From Acidimicrobiia bacterium (GTDB lineage Bacteria > Actinomycetota > Acidimicrobiia > Acidimicrobiales > Bin134), in NCBI GenBank assembly GCA_022821445.1, contig JAJEDQ010000243.1, positions 1 through 38,636 on the forward strand: a DNA stretch of 38,636 nt, read 5' to 3'. Below the pieces are notes generated by a model. It had not been told where the DNA came from and ran no database searches. It saw nothing but the letters and a program-made list of their open reading frames with translations. Position numbers and translations under genes: made by a program. Positions 7,966 to 15,967 of the stretch are shown one piece after another (position 1 is the stretch's first letter; the number at the start of each line of letters is the position of its first letter).

Positions 7966-9623
7966 CCGACCTCGCCTATCGGGCGACCGGGCGGTTTTGG
8001 GCCGAGTTGGCGGCCTGTGGGGTGACCGATGTGGTGGTCTCGCCTGGGTCCCGATCCACTCCTTTGGCTGTGTCGGCTCGCAACCAGGAAGGGTTACGGG
8101 TCATCGTGCAGCTCGATGAGCGGGTGGCCGGGTTCTGTGCCCTGGGCATGGCCAAGGCATCGGGTCGTCCGGTGGCGCTGGTGTGTACCTCGGGCACCGC
8201 GGTGGCCAACTACCTCCCGGCGGTTGTGGAGGCCCATCACAGCGGGGTGCCGCTGGTGGTGTGTACTGCCGACCGGCCGCCCGAGTTGCGTGACGCCGGG
8301 GCGGGCCAGACCATCGACCAGGTGAAGCTGTACGGCGTCCACGTCCGCTGGTATGTGGAGACCCCGTGCGATTTCGACGATCCCGACTACTTCGCCCGAC
8401 TGGCAGTGCGGGCCGCCACCACAGCCGGGGCCGGGCCCAACCCCGGACCGGTGCATTTGAATTGGCCATTCCGCAAGCCGCTAGAGCCCCAAAGCCCGGT
8501 TCCCCGGTTCAGTGCAACCGTGGGCCAGCCGATTGAGTCGGTTCGGCCACTCGTTGAGGCCGATGTAGGCGCCCTGAACGGATTAGCCGGTCGTCGGGGA
8601 CTGATTGTGGCCGGAGCGCTGGACGTGGACGATGTGGGTGCCGCGGCCATCGTCGGTTTTGCCGAGGCGGCGGGATGGCCGGTGGTGGCCGATGCCGGTT
8701 CCCAGCTCCGAGGCCGAGGGCCATTGGTCTTAGACGGAGCAGAGTGGGTGCTGCGCCGCGCTGGTCTTGTTCCCGACGTGCTGGTCCGCATCGGGGGACC
8801 GCCCAGCAATCGAGCGGTAATCGACTTTGTGGATACAAGTGGCTCGGCGGATCGGCTGTTGGTCGATCCCCGTCGTCGGTGGGAAGACCCGTCGTTCAAA
8901 TGGACGACTGCGCTGGCCTCCGATCCGGTTGCCTTGCTGGGTGCAACGGCGCCTCTTATGGCCTCGGCTGGTGATGCGTGGGCTGTTGGGTGGGCCGAAG
9001 CGGCTGGTGATGCGTGGGAGCGGGTGGAGTCGGTCTTGGGGTCTGATGACCTACTGGAGCCGCTGCTGGCCGCCACCCTGCTGCGAGCCCTCCCTTCGGA
9101 GGTGGCGGTTTATGCGTCGAGCAGCATGCCGGTTCGGGATGTCACCTCTTTCTGGCCTCCTGATGCTCTACCCCGCCGGGTGCTGGTCAATCGAGGAGCC
9201 AATGGCATCGACGGCGTGGTTTCATCGGCCCTCGGGGCTTCCCTAGCGCTGGGCCAGCCGGTGGTCGCGTTGGTCGGCGATGTAGCGCTGCTGCACGACG
9301 TCGGAGGGTTGTTGGCCGCATCCCTGTCGGACGCCGATCTCACCGTGGTGGTGCCCAACAACGACGGCGGCGGCATCTTCTCGCTGCTGCCGGTGGCCGA
9401 GGGCGGCTCCGACGTCCACTTTGGCGAACTTTTCCATACGCCCCATGGGGTCGGTCTCGGCAAACTGGCCGCGGGTTTGGGCGTCAACTACCACCGGACC
9501 GGACAGGCTGATGACCTGGTCGAGGCCGTCACGAAGACCTCAGGGGTGACGTTGATCGAAGTCCCCATCGACCACGGGACGGCCATCAAGCAGCGCAAAC
9601 AGCTTGCTTATCTGGCCGAATGA
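7962..9623 (+). CDS. menD: SEPHCHC synthase MenD
   Basis: A 553-aa thiamine-diphosphate enzyme that adds the 2-oxoglutarate-derived succinyl unit to isochorismate. Landmarks are VVVSPGSRSTPLAVSARN, the catalytic-Glu region QLDERVAGFCALGMAKASG, CTSGTAVANYLPAVVEA, DRPPELRDAGAGQTIDQ, and in the C-terminal ThDP domain VNRGANGIDGVVSSALG, VGDVALLHDVGGLL and NNDGGGIFSLLP. ATG 7962 overlaps the menF stop and starts at the conserved N-terminus; the track start at 7770 is inside menF in another frame. The length is normal. Confidence 0.97.
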   Translation: MTDLAYRATGRFWAELAACGVTDVVVSPGSRSTPLAVSARNQEGLRVIVQLDERVAGFCALGMAKASGRPVALVCTSGTAVANYLPAVVEAHHSGVPLVVCTADRPPELRDAGAGQTIDQVKLYGVHVRWYVETPCDFDDPDYFARLAVRAATTAGAGPNPGPVHLNWPFRKPLEPQSPVPRFSATVGQPIESVRPLVEADVGALNGLAGRRGLIVAGALDVDDVGAAAIVGFAEAAGWPVVADAGSQLRGRGPLVLDGAEWVLRRAGLVPDVLVRIGGPPSNRAVIDFVDTSGSADRLLVDPRRRWEDPSFKWTTALASDPVALLGATAPLMASAGDAWAVGWAEAAGDAWERVESVLGSDDLLEPLLAATLLRALPSEVAVYASSSMPVRDVTSFWPPDALPRRVLVNRGANGIDGVVSSALGASLALGQPVVALVGDVALLHDVGGLLAASLSDADLTVVVPNNDGGGIFSLLPVAEGGSDVHFGELFHTPHGVGLGKLAAGLGVNYHRTGQADDLVEAVTKTSGVTLIEVPIDHGTAIKQRKQLAYLAE

Positions 9624-10372
9624 GCCAGAAACCCACCGTGGTCCTGCACGGCTTCACCGGCTCGGCCACAGCTATGGCCCCGCTCACCAGCCGATTGCCC
9701 GACCCGGTATTGGCGCTTGACCTCCCCGGCCACGGTTCGTGGCCGATTTCCGATGACCCCGCCGATTACACCATGGCCGCCGCAGTAGCTGGTGTGGTTT
9801 CGGCCACCGATCATCTAGAGCAGTTCGCCCTGGTGGGCTATTCGATGGGCGGCCGGGTCGCGCTCCATGTGGTGTTGGCCCATCCCGACCGGGTTGCATC
9901 CCTAGCCCTCATCGGGGCCCGACCCGGAATCGACGATCCCACGGAGCGGGCTCAGCGCATCACTGCCGACGAAGCTCTGGCCGACCGGATCGAGTCAGAG
10001 GGCATCGGGTGGTTCGCCGACTATTGGGCCGATCGACCGCTGTTCGCGACCCAGCGAACCCGACTACCAGCCGATCAGCAGGCTGAACTGCGGGCCCAGC
10101 GGCTGGCCTGCGACCCCCGAGGCCTGGCCCGCAGTCTGCGGGGCATGGGGGCCGGAGCGGGTGACCCCATCGGTTGTCGCTTGTCAGAGCTGTCCATGCC
10201 CTGCGCCCTTATCGCGGGCTCAGACGACGCCAAGTTCGCGGCCATCGCCCACCAGATGGCTGCGGTCATGCCCCGAGCAACCGTGTGCCCTATCCCTGAT
10301 GCTGGTCATGCCGCTCACCTAGAAGCCCCCGACGCCACCGCAGCAGCGGTGATCCAATGCGTGTCGAGCTGA
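9620..10372 (+). CDS. menH: SHCHC synthase MenH (alpha/beta hydrolase)
   Basis: A 250-aa alpha/beta-hydrolase that eliminates pyruvate from the MenD product to give SHCHC. The catalytic triad is visible: the nucleophile Ser75 in LVGYSMGGRVAL, Asp202/203 in IAGSDDAKF and His230 in IPDAGHAAHLE. The oxyanion segment VVLHGFTGS is near the N-terminus. ATG 9620 overlaps the menD TGA, and its own 3' end overlaps menC by 16 bp. The assignment rests on fold plus operon position; alone the sequence would be called a generic hydrolase. Confidence 0.88.
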   Translation: MSQKPTVVLHGFTGSATAMAPLTSRLPDPVLALDLPGHGSWPISDDPADYTMAAAVAGVVSATDHLEQFALVGYSMGGRVALHVVLAHPDRVASLALIGARPGIDDPTERAQRITADEALADRIESEGIGWFADYWADRPLFATQRTRLPADQQAELRAQRLACDPRGLARSLRGMGAGAGDPIGCRLSELSMPCALIAGSDDAKFAAIAHQMAAVMPRATVCPIPDAGHAAHLEAPDATAAAVIQCVSS

Positions 10373-11343
10373 GCGGGGTCTCACTCAAGCTGCGCCTTCC
10401 GGTGATGACTAGCCGGGGAGCCATTACCCAAAGAGATGGGATTCTGATTCAGATCTCCGAAGGCGCCGTATACGGCTGGGGAGACGCCATGCCCCTGCCT
10501 GGATGGCCCGGTGCTGATCTGTCGGCCACACGGGAGGCATTAGAGGAGTGGGCGACTGATCCCGATCTTGGAAACTTGCCCTCCGAGCGGTTTGCCCACG
10601 GCGCAGTCGAGTTGGCCTTGCTCGATATGGAAGCCCAGCAGAGTGGTCAAACCCAGGCTGAGATGCTCTCCGAGGGCGGGCCAGTGGCCGATGCAGTGGA
10701 GCTCAACGCCCTTGTTGTCGATACCGAAGATGCGATCGCCGCGGTGACTGACGGCTATGGCACGGCCAAGCTGAAGGTGGGCGCGTCAGATATCGAGGTC
10801 GACGTAGCTGCGGTAGCCGCCGTGCGAGATTCCATCGGGGGTAGTTGTCGCCTTCGGCTCGACGCCAACGGAGCATGGACCGTGGATCAAGCCGTGGCTG
10901 CGCTGTCCCGCTTGGAGCAATTCGATATCGAGTACGTGGAAGAGCCGGTGGCGGGAATAGAAGCCCTGGCTCTGGTAGCCGAGCAGTCCCCGGTCCCCGT
11001 AGCGGTTGACGACAGCCTGGCCTCTGTTGGTGCCGAGTTGCCCGAGTCAATTCCCGTCGTGGTGGTCAAGCCCATGGCCCTAGGAGGTCCCTGCACGGCC
11101 TTCGCCGCCGCCTGCCGCTGGATTGACCAAGGCCGCAAAGTCGTCGTCACCAACTACCTAGACTCCGCCATCGGCCAGCACGCCGCCCTGAGCGTGGCTG
11201 CCGCCCTCCCAGGTCCCCAACAAGTCCACGGCGCCATCACGCCCGCTCTGTTAACCCGCGATGTCGCTGATTTGCCGACTATCGCTGGCGGCCGCTGCCC
11301 CCTCCCACCCCATAGCCCCGCAGTCGCCAGGGAGGGCCGTTAG
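10357..11343 (+). CDS. menC: o-Succinylbenzoate synthase MenC
   Basis: A 328-aa enolase-superfamily enzyme that dehydrates SHCHC to o-succinylbenzoate. The acid/base and metal residues are readable: the KxK pair in TAKLKVGAS (138/140), D169 in RLDANGAW, E195/196 in YVEEPVAG, D218/219 in AVDDSLAS and K238 in VVVVKPMALGG. ATG 10357 lies 16 bp inside menH, which fits tight coupling. Its TAG overlaps the TAA of the convergent lipoprotein gene by 4 bp. With it the operon ends; menE, menB and menA are not in this cluster, except perhaps for the divergent ligase. Confidence 0.93.
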   Translation: MRVELSGVSLKLRLPVMTSRGAITQRDGILIQISEGAVYGWGDAMPLPGWPGADLSATREALEEWATDPDLGNLPSERFAHGAVELALLDMEAQQSGQTQAEMLSEGGPVADAVELNALVVDTEDAIAAVTDGYGTAKLKVGASDIEVDVAAVAAVRDSIGGSCRLRLDANGAWTVDQAVAALSRLEQFDIEYVEEPVAGIEALALVAEQSPVPVAVDDSLASVGAELPESIPVVVVKPMALGGPCTAFAAACRWIDQGRKVVVTNYLDSAIGQHAALSVAAALPGPQQVHGAITPALLTRDVADLPTIAGGRCPLPPHSPAVAREGR

Positions 11344-11702
11344 GGCTCCCAGACCACGGTGTCGGTATTGGCGTCGATGATGATGCGGTCGTCGAGAGGT
11401 TGGTCGAGGGTGATGGATGCGGTTTGCTGGAGGCCGGAGCGCTCACATTCCTCAGTGGTCACCAGGGCGTAGATGGTGATCTTGATCTGGGTGATGCCGT
11501 AGTCAACTTCGGAGTCGCTGAACTCCTCGCACTCCGTGCCCCAGTAGCGGACGGTGAGGGTGCGGTCGTCGTCGGCCACCTCGACGTTGTTGATGATGCG
11601 GATCTCGCGGGGCGGCCCTTGGGGGAGCTCCTTGGTCTTGGTGGTGCAGCCCGCAACGAGCAGCGCCACAGCCAATAGGGGCGCGACCCGACGGAAGCTC
11701 AC
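11340..11702 (-). CDS. Small lipoprotein of unknown function
   Basis: A 120-aa protein with a clear lipoprotein signal: MSFRR, a hydrophobic stretch and the lipobox LVAGC, with Cys19 as the predicted lipidated residue. The mature part is charged, has two further cysteines (TECEEF and TEECERSG) and no recognised domain. It is convergent with menC, overlapping by four bases at the stops, and divergent from the MFS gene. It is probably an exported, membrane-anchored protein. Confidence 0.7.
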   Translation of the reverse strand: MSFRRVAPLLAVALLVAGCTTKTKELPQGPPREIRIINNVEVADDDRTLTVRYWGTECEEFSDSEVDYGITQIKITIYALVTTEECERSGLQQTASITLDQPLDDRIIIDANTDTVVWEP

Positions 11703-11743
11703 AGCTCTTCAGCCCGGGTCGCCACCATCTCCACGCTCAGATC

Positions 11744-12970
11744 ATGCCATCCGACGCGGTGGGGCAATACCGTCGAGACGTGGGACTTCGGCGGTCGCAG
11801 CTCGTGGTGGTGTGGTTGATCGGGGCTGCGGTGATCCTGCCCAACGCCTCCATTGCCCCGGCCATCCCCGAAATAGCCGACGCCTTCGGTATCTCCGACC
11901 AGACCTCGGTGTTCATCTTGATGACCGCTCACGCCCCTGGCTTGTTCATGGCCTCAGTTATTGGAGTGGCCGCCGACCGCTACGGGCGCCGCCGCATCAT
12001 CGTGCCCTGTTTGCTGTTGTTCGGGTTGGCCGGCCTGGCGATCATGGCGTCGACCAACCTGGCCATGCTGCTGACGTTCCGGTTCATCCAGGGGCTGGGC
12101 TCGTCGGGATTCCTGAGCTTGGCTCTGGTCATCATCGGGGACAACTACGAGGGGGTGGAGCGCACCCGGATCATCGGCCAGAACGCCCTGGCCATGAACC
12201 TGAGCGTGGCGGTGCTGCCCGCGGCGGGCGGCCTGCTCACCGAGCTGTTCGGCTGGCGGGGGCCGTTCGCCGTGCATGCCGCCACCATCGTGCTGGCCCT
12301 GTTCGCGGCCACCCTGCTGCCTTCTGATGAGCGCCGCACCCCTGAGCCGCTGCGCCACCAGCTCCGCCAAGCCCGCCCCCATCTGATGCGGCCCGAGGTG
12401 GGGGTGCTGCTGCTGGTGGCCCCGTTCACATTCCTCATCTTCTTCGCCGTCGGGATCACCACCATGCCCATCCATCTGGAAAATGAGTTCAGCACTTCGG
12501 TCGGGATTCGGGGGCTGATCCAGTCGCTTCCTGCCGTGTCGGCTGGACTGGTGGCGCTCAGCATGGCCCGCATCGCCGGCCGCTACCCCACTTCGGCCAT
12601 CGTGCGGGCGGGCTACGTCGGATTCGTCATCTGCCTGGCAGGAATGGCGGCGTCGCCCTCGCTGGCGGTGATCATCGCCCCGGTGCTCGTGCTCGGTGCC
12701 GCTGATCAGATGGTGGTGGTCCCGCTGCAAAGCCGAGCCGCCTCGCTGGCCCCCAATGAGCACCGGGCCGTGATGGTGGCCGCCTGGGGCACCGCCATCC
12801 GCATCGGCCAAGTCGGCGGCCCCGCCGCCGTGGCCGGCCTCCTAGCCGTAGGCGACACCCGCCTAGTCCTATGGACCGGCGCCGCCCTCTCCGCCGCCCT
12901 GTTCCTGCTGGTATCAACCGTGAGCAAATTCATAGACCGCGACCCCTGGTTCAGAACCGCTCCTCACTGA
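11744..12970 (+). CDS. Major facilitator superfamily transporter (12-TM type)
   Basis: A 408-aa polytopic membrane protein with about twelve hydrophobic segments. The loop 2-3 motif A is seen as GVAADRYGRRRII, and TM1 carries LPNASIAPAIPEIADAFGIS, typical of drug/proton antiporters. The substrate cannot be read. It is divergent from the lipoprotein gene; its 3' end is followed 18 bp later by the left inverted repeat of the Abi module, whose hairpin could also end this transcript. Confidence 0.85.
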   Translation: MPSDAVGQYRRDVGLRRSQLVVVWLIGAAVILPNASIAPAIPEIADAFGISDQTSVFILMTAHAPGLFMASVIGVAADRYGRRRIIVPCLLLFGLAGLAIMASTNLAMLLTFRFIQGLGSSGFLSLALVIIGDNYEGVERTRIIGQNALAMNLSVAVLPAAGGLLTELFGWRGPFAVHAATIVLALFAATLLPSDERRTPEPLRHQLRQARPHLMRPEVGVLLLVAPFTFLIFFAVGITTMPIHLENEFSTSVGIRGLIQSLPAVSAGLVALSMARIAGRYPTSAIVRAGYVGFVICLAGMAASPSLAVIIAPVLVLGAADQMVVVPLQSRAASLAPNEHRAVMVAAWGTAIRIGQVGGPAAVAGLLAVGDTRLVLWTGAALSAALFLLVSTVSKFIDRDPWFRTAPH

Positions 12971-12988
12971 ACTGGCGCTCTACTCGAG

Positions 12989-13045
12989 AAAGGCGTAACC
13001 CCGGCCGTTTGCCGAAGCAGGGACGGTTCCGGGGTCTAGGCCAGT
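12989..13045 (+). repeat. Left 57-bp inverted repeat of the Abi module (hairpin-forming)
   Basis: This repeat matches the reverse complement of 13811-13867 with four mismatches. Within it, ACCCCGGCCGT pairs with ACGGTTCCGGGGT (an 11-bp stem with a TT bulge) around a 14-nt loop containing GCCGAAGCAGGG. All four differences between copies fall in the loop or flanks, so the stem is unchanged. Confidence 0.9.
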
Positions 13046-13109
13046 AATCGTATAGGGCTCTCAAGTGCGGGGCAACGACTTTTCTCGAGTTGAGCAGCCT
13101 GAGTGTTTG

Positions 13110-13796
13110 TCAGGCCGGCCTGGAGGCCAGAACATCTGGAATGCGGGAAAGACCAGTCATCCAGGCATGGGTGTCCAGGCACATCCATTGCGCTAACTCA
13201 AGAATCCTGTCGAAGTCGTCCTCGAGCACTCTGCGGTGGATGGGCTTGTGATGAGCCACTCGGTTTCGGAGGAAATGGAGTTGCCTCATCCGGGATTCCA
13301 CGTCAGCCCGTACTTGAGCCGCGTTCCCGGCTGAGAGGTGGTTCGGGAACTGTGCACAAAGGGCGGGCACCCACATTGTGGTGTGGTAGCGCGGTGAGCA
13401 GAGCTATCTCCAGAAACCGAATCCGAGTTCAGTGATCACCCTGTCCTGGGTTGACGGTTGCTTTCCGCTTCTCGTGGCCCGTCGCTCTGCTTTTGCAATC
13501 ACCTTGAGAATGTGCCTGCTGCCTTTTCCGGGGAACATGGAAGCTTGGTTGAACCAGGGGGCTGCCAACCCAGTCGATATGGAGAACTCGGTCAGAGCAT
13601 CGTCGAAGCGGTTGCGGAGTACGACTTCGAGGCGACCGAGGTCTTCGAGGAAGGCGGCGGCGATCTGGGCGTTCCAGGTGTAGAGGTGGAGCGCTCGGTT
13701 CAGGTCGTTGTCGGAGTCTTCAAGGTATGACCCCAACCGGTCGATGGTCAGGCGTTCCGAGATGATCGCGGGATTGAACGTTGACGGTCTGGACAT
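13110..13796 (-). pseudogene. Abi-like (Abi_2 / AbiD-AbiF type) abortive-infection protein with HEPN motif, interrupted by one in-frame TAG
   Basis: The track splits this gene into 13404-13796 (130 aa) and 13110-13376 (88 aa), but both are in one frame. Between them the reading is FGFWR, stop, LCSPRYHTTMWVPAL, so a single TAG at 13404-13406 stands where Abi_2 proteins usually have Tyr in a GFWxY-type segment. The N-terminus has RLGSYLEDSDNDLNRALHLY, WNAQIAAAFLEDLGRLEVVL and RNRFDDAL. The C-terminus has LHFLRNRVAHHKPI, which contains the R-x4-H ribonuclease motif of HEPN domains. Abi_2 proteins act in phage-triggered growth arrest. No second mutation is visible, so the lesion is recent, or the codon is read through or is a sequence error. 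Confidence 0.8.
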
Positions 13797-13810
13797 CAGC
13801 CGATACCCTC

Positions 13811-13867
13811 ACTTGCCTAAACCCCGGAACCGTCCCTGCTTCGGCACACGGCCGGGGTTACGTCTTT
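13811..13867 (-). repeat. Right 57-bp inverted repeat of the Abi module
   Basis: This is the partner of 12989-13045 in opposite orientation, 53/57 identical. It ends 14 bp upstream of the Abi-like start codon, so any promoter for that gene lies in or beyond the repeat. It keeps the ACCCCGG/CCGGGGT stem. Confidence 0.9.
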
Positions 13868-13929
13868 GTGGGGGGGAAGTGAGGGCGGCGGGATGCCGCG
13901 ATAGCTGCTTTTCGGCAGCTTGAGACAGG

Positions 13930-14868
13930 TTAGCGGCCGGCGGCGGGGCGGAAGGCGGCTACTACTTCGGAGAGGTAGTCGTGGGCCTCAGAGGCGTCGG
14001 AGGGGATGGGGAGGTGGGCTCGGAAGTCGGTTACTCCGGCTTCGACGAGGGCGGGAACGCTGTCCATGGTGGCGGCGAGGTCTACGCCTTCGTCGGTGCG
14101 CTCGATTGGCAGGGTGCCGACCACGCCGAGGTCGGACGGGTCGCGGTCGAGTCCGGCCACTGCCTCGCGCATCTGGTCGATGTGGGCAGCCATGTCGCCG
14201 GCCATGGCGTCGCCCCATGGGATCCATCCCGAGCCGAATCGGGCCAGGCGGCGCATGGCCCGGGGGTTGACTGTGCCGCTCACCCAGATGGGCACCCCGC
14301 CGGTTTGCACCGGCTGGGGCTGCATGTAGATGCGGGAGAACTCGAGTTGGTCGTCGCTGAAATCGGCCGGGCAGGAACTCCACAGGGCCTGGCACACCGC
14401 CAGGGTGTGGTCGAGTTGGCGGCCCCGGTTAGCGAAGTCGAGGCCGGCGGCCTCATACTCTTCGGCCTGCCATCCCACGCCCACGCCGAGGTCCACCCGG
14501 CCGCCGGTGAGCACGTCGAGGGTGGCCAGCGACTTGGCCAGGATCACCGGGCGGCGCAGCGCAGCCAGCAAGATGTTGTTGCCCAGCCGGAGGTTGCTGG
14601 TGATGGCGCCCAGCGCGGTCAGCACGGTGGTGGGCTCCAGCCAATGGCCGTCGGGGCCGGTGGGCTGGCGGCCGCCGGCCATGCCCCCCAGCTCGGCTTG
14701 GCCGTAGGCCTCCAGATTCTCGCCGAACACCACGTGATCGCTCACCACCACTTTGTCCACACCGGCGGCGTCGGCCGCTTTGGCCAGATCCAGTACGGGC
14801 TGCCAGCCCCCCGGGCCCGGGTCGGCGGCGGCGAACGTGCGGAGGTTGATGGAGATCAGCGGTGTCAT
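13930..14868 (-). CDS. LLM-class F420-dependent oxidoreductase
   Basis: A 312-aa luciferase-like protein of the F420-dependent type. It shows AADAAGVDKVVVSDHVVFGEN, then LGAITSNLRLGNNILLAALRRP, the hallmark LATLDVLTGGRVDLGVGVGW and, after a variable region, VPIWVSGTVNPRAMRRLARFGSGW. Such enzymes transfer hydride between F420H2 and a substrate; the substrate is unknown. It differs strongly from the LLM protein at 1176, so the two are not recent duplicates. The following gap to 15101 (233 bp) shows no gene I recognise. Confidence 0.85.
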   Translation of the reverse strand: MTPLISINLRTFAAADPGPGGWQPVLDLAKAADAAGVDKVVVSDHVVFGENLEAYGQAELGGMAGGRQPTGPDGHWLEPTTVLTALGAITSNLRLGNNILLAALRRPVILAKSLATLDVLTGGRVDLGVGVGWQAEEYEAAGLDFANRGRQLDHTLAVCQALWSSCPADFSDDQLEFSRIYMQPQPVQTGGVPIWVSGTVNPRAMRRLARFGSGWIPWGDAMAGDMAAHIDQMREAVAGLDRDPSDLGVVGTLPIERTDEGVDLAATMDSVPALVEAGVTDFRAHLPIPSDASEAHDYLSEVVAAFRPAAGR

Positions 14869-15101
14869 AGGGCCTTGCTTAGCCGATCAGAGCCTCCGAT
14901 GACTCAGAGACCGAAGAGTTGGTTGCAATTGCCGGCTGACACGGACGACAAGGTCGGTGGAGATTCAGGATCCCACGAATAGACCAGGCCTCCGAAGACG
15001 TCGGAAATCCAAAGTTGGCCGTCCCGCCAGCGGGGCGCCTCGGGGAAGAAGAACCCGGAAGCGACCAGCACTGACGGGATTCGGCCTAGGTGGCTATTGG
15101 A

Positions 15102-15800
15102 CTAGGAAGTCGAAGCGGAAACCTTGCCGCTGTAGGACGCATGGCTCAGAGCAATGATCCAGAGCAACAGCACGATGGAGGTGATGAGGCTGACGGCGCT
15201 CCAGAAGCCGTTGGAGTCAATTGCTGCGGCCATGAGGAGAAGCAGTGCGGTCGCCAGCATGACGAGGGAGGCGATCCCCTGTATTGCTCGGTGAATCCCT
15301 TCGGGAAGAAGGCGGATGCCGCCTAGTCCGGCAACTCCGACTGATGCGTAGAACACGGGCCAGGCGATCAGGATGATTCCGAGCTTGGCCGACTGCATGG
15401 ATACTGCGATGTCCATGCTGCTGCTTCCTCCGATGCCGTCGTCCAGCACCCTGACTGCCATGTGGTCGAACCCCTCGATCACACCGAAGACGAGGAGGGA
15501 CAGCATGCCCAGCAGCGTCCCGCCGCGAACCATGTCTCCCACCAGGCCTTGGTCGGTCACAAAGTTCCTCACACTGTTTAGGCCGGTGAGGACGAACATC
15601 AGACCGAAGGCGTACAAAACTGCTGAGGTATGGGTGAGAACCTCGTTGTCAGCCATGGCTTGCACTATGCCGTCGACGTTGTTCCAGTCCACACTGTCAA
15701 TGAGAACTCCCGGCTTGAGCGCCCTGCCGACGGCGGATACCACCCCCCCGAACAAGATGTAAACGCCTCCGCGCTGTATGGCATTCAAAGAAGACAACAT
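15102..15800 (-). CDS. Six-TM-class integral membrane protein of unknown function
   Basis: A protein of about 232 aa with roughly six hydrophobic segments (for example AVLYAFGLMFVLTGL, GGTLLGMLSLLVFGVI, LGIILIAWPVFYASVGVAGL, IASLVMLATALLLLMAAAI and AVSLITSIVLLLWIIAL). No conserved catalytic motif or known family is recognised. ATG 15800 is preferred over the track start at 15821 because an AGGGGG Shine-Dalgarno sequence ends 6 bases before it. It ends with TAG. It is divergent from the acyl-CoA dehydrogenase gene with about 165 bp between. Confidence 0.65.
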   Translation of the reverse strand: MLSSLNAIQRGGVYILFGGVVSAVGRALKPGVLIDSVDWNNVDGIVQAMADNEVLTHTSAVLYAFGLMFVLTGLNSVRNFVTDQGLVGDMVRGGTLLGMLSLLVFGVIEGFDHMAVRVLDDGIGGSSSMDIAVSMQSAKLGIILIAWPVFYASVGVAGLGGIRLLPEGIHRAIQGIASLVMLATALLLLMAAAIDSNGFWSAVSLITSIVLLLWIIALSHASYSGKVSASTS

Positions 15801-15967
15801 GTCATACCCCCTATATCTCATGTCCGGCTCAATGAGCGGGTTCCCGCTTCATATTGCCCTATCTGAAACTACATCTGATTCTCTTGGAGGGCAAGGATGC
15901 TGACTGTGGACGTATCCGCTGGAGCGCGGCCTTTTCCTAGGGCAAGTGCAACGGCCAGACTCGTGGT

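Larger units (their letters stand above)
12989..13867. mobile_element. Putative 0.88-kb module: interrupted Abi-like gene enclosed by 57-bp inverted repeats
   Basis: The Abi-like gene (13110-13796, minus) is bracketed by 57-bp inverted repeats at 12989-13045 and 13811-13867 that agree at 53 of 57 positions by direct comparison. Nothing else is inside. No transposase, integrase or convincing target-site duplication is visible, so it would be a non-autonomous unit moved by enzymes encoded elsewhere, or a gene held between two copies of a dispersed palindromic element. The neighbouring MFS and LLM genes are intact on either side. Confidence 0.6.

Noticed and set aside
12989-13045. The left 57-bp repeat as simply the rho-independent terminator of the MFS gene
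   Set aside because: It has a stem but no T-tract, and its inverted twin lies 0.77 kb away upstream of the Abi gene, where a terminator for MFS would have no purpose; termination may still be a side effect.
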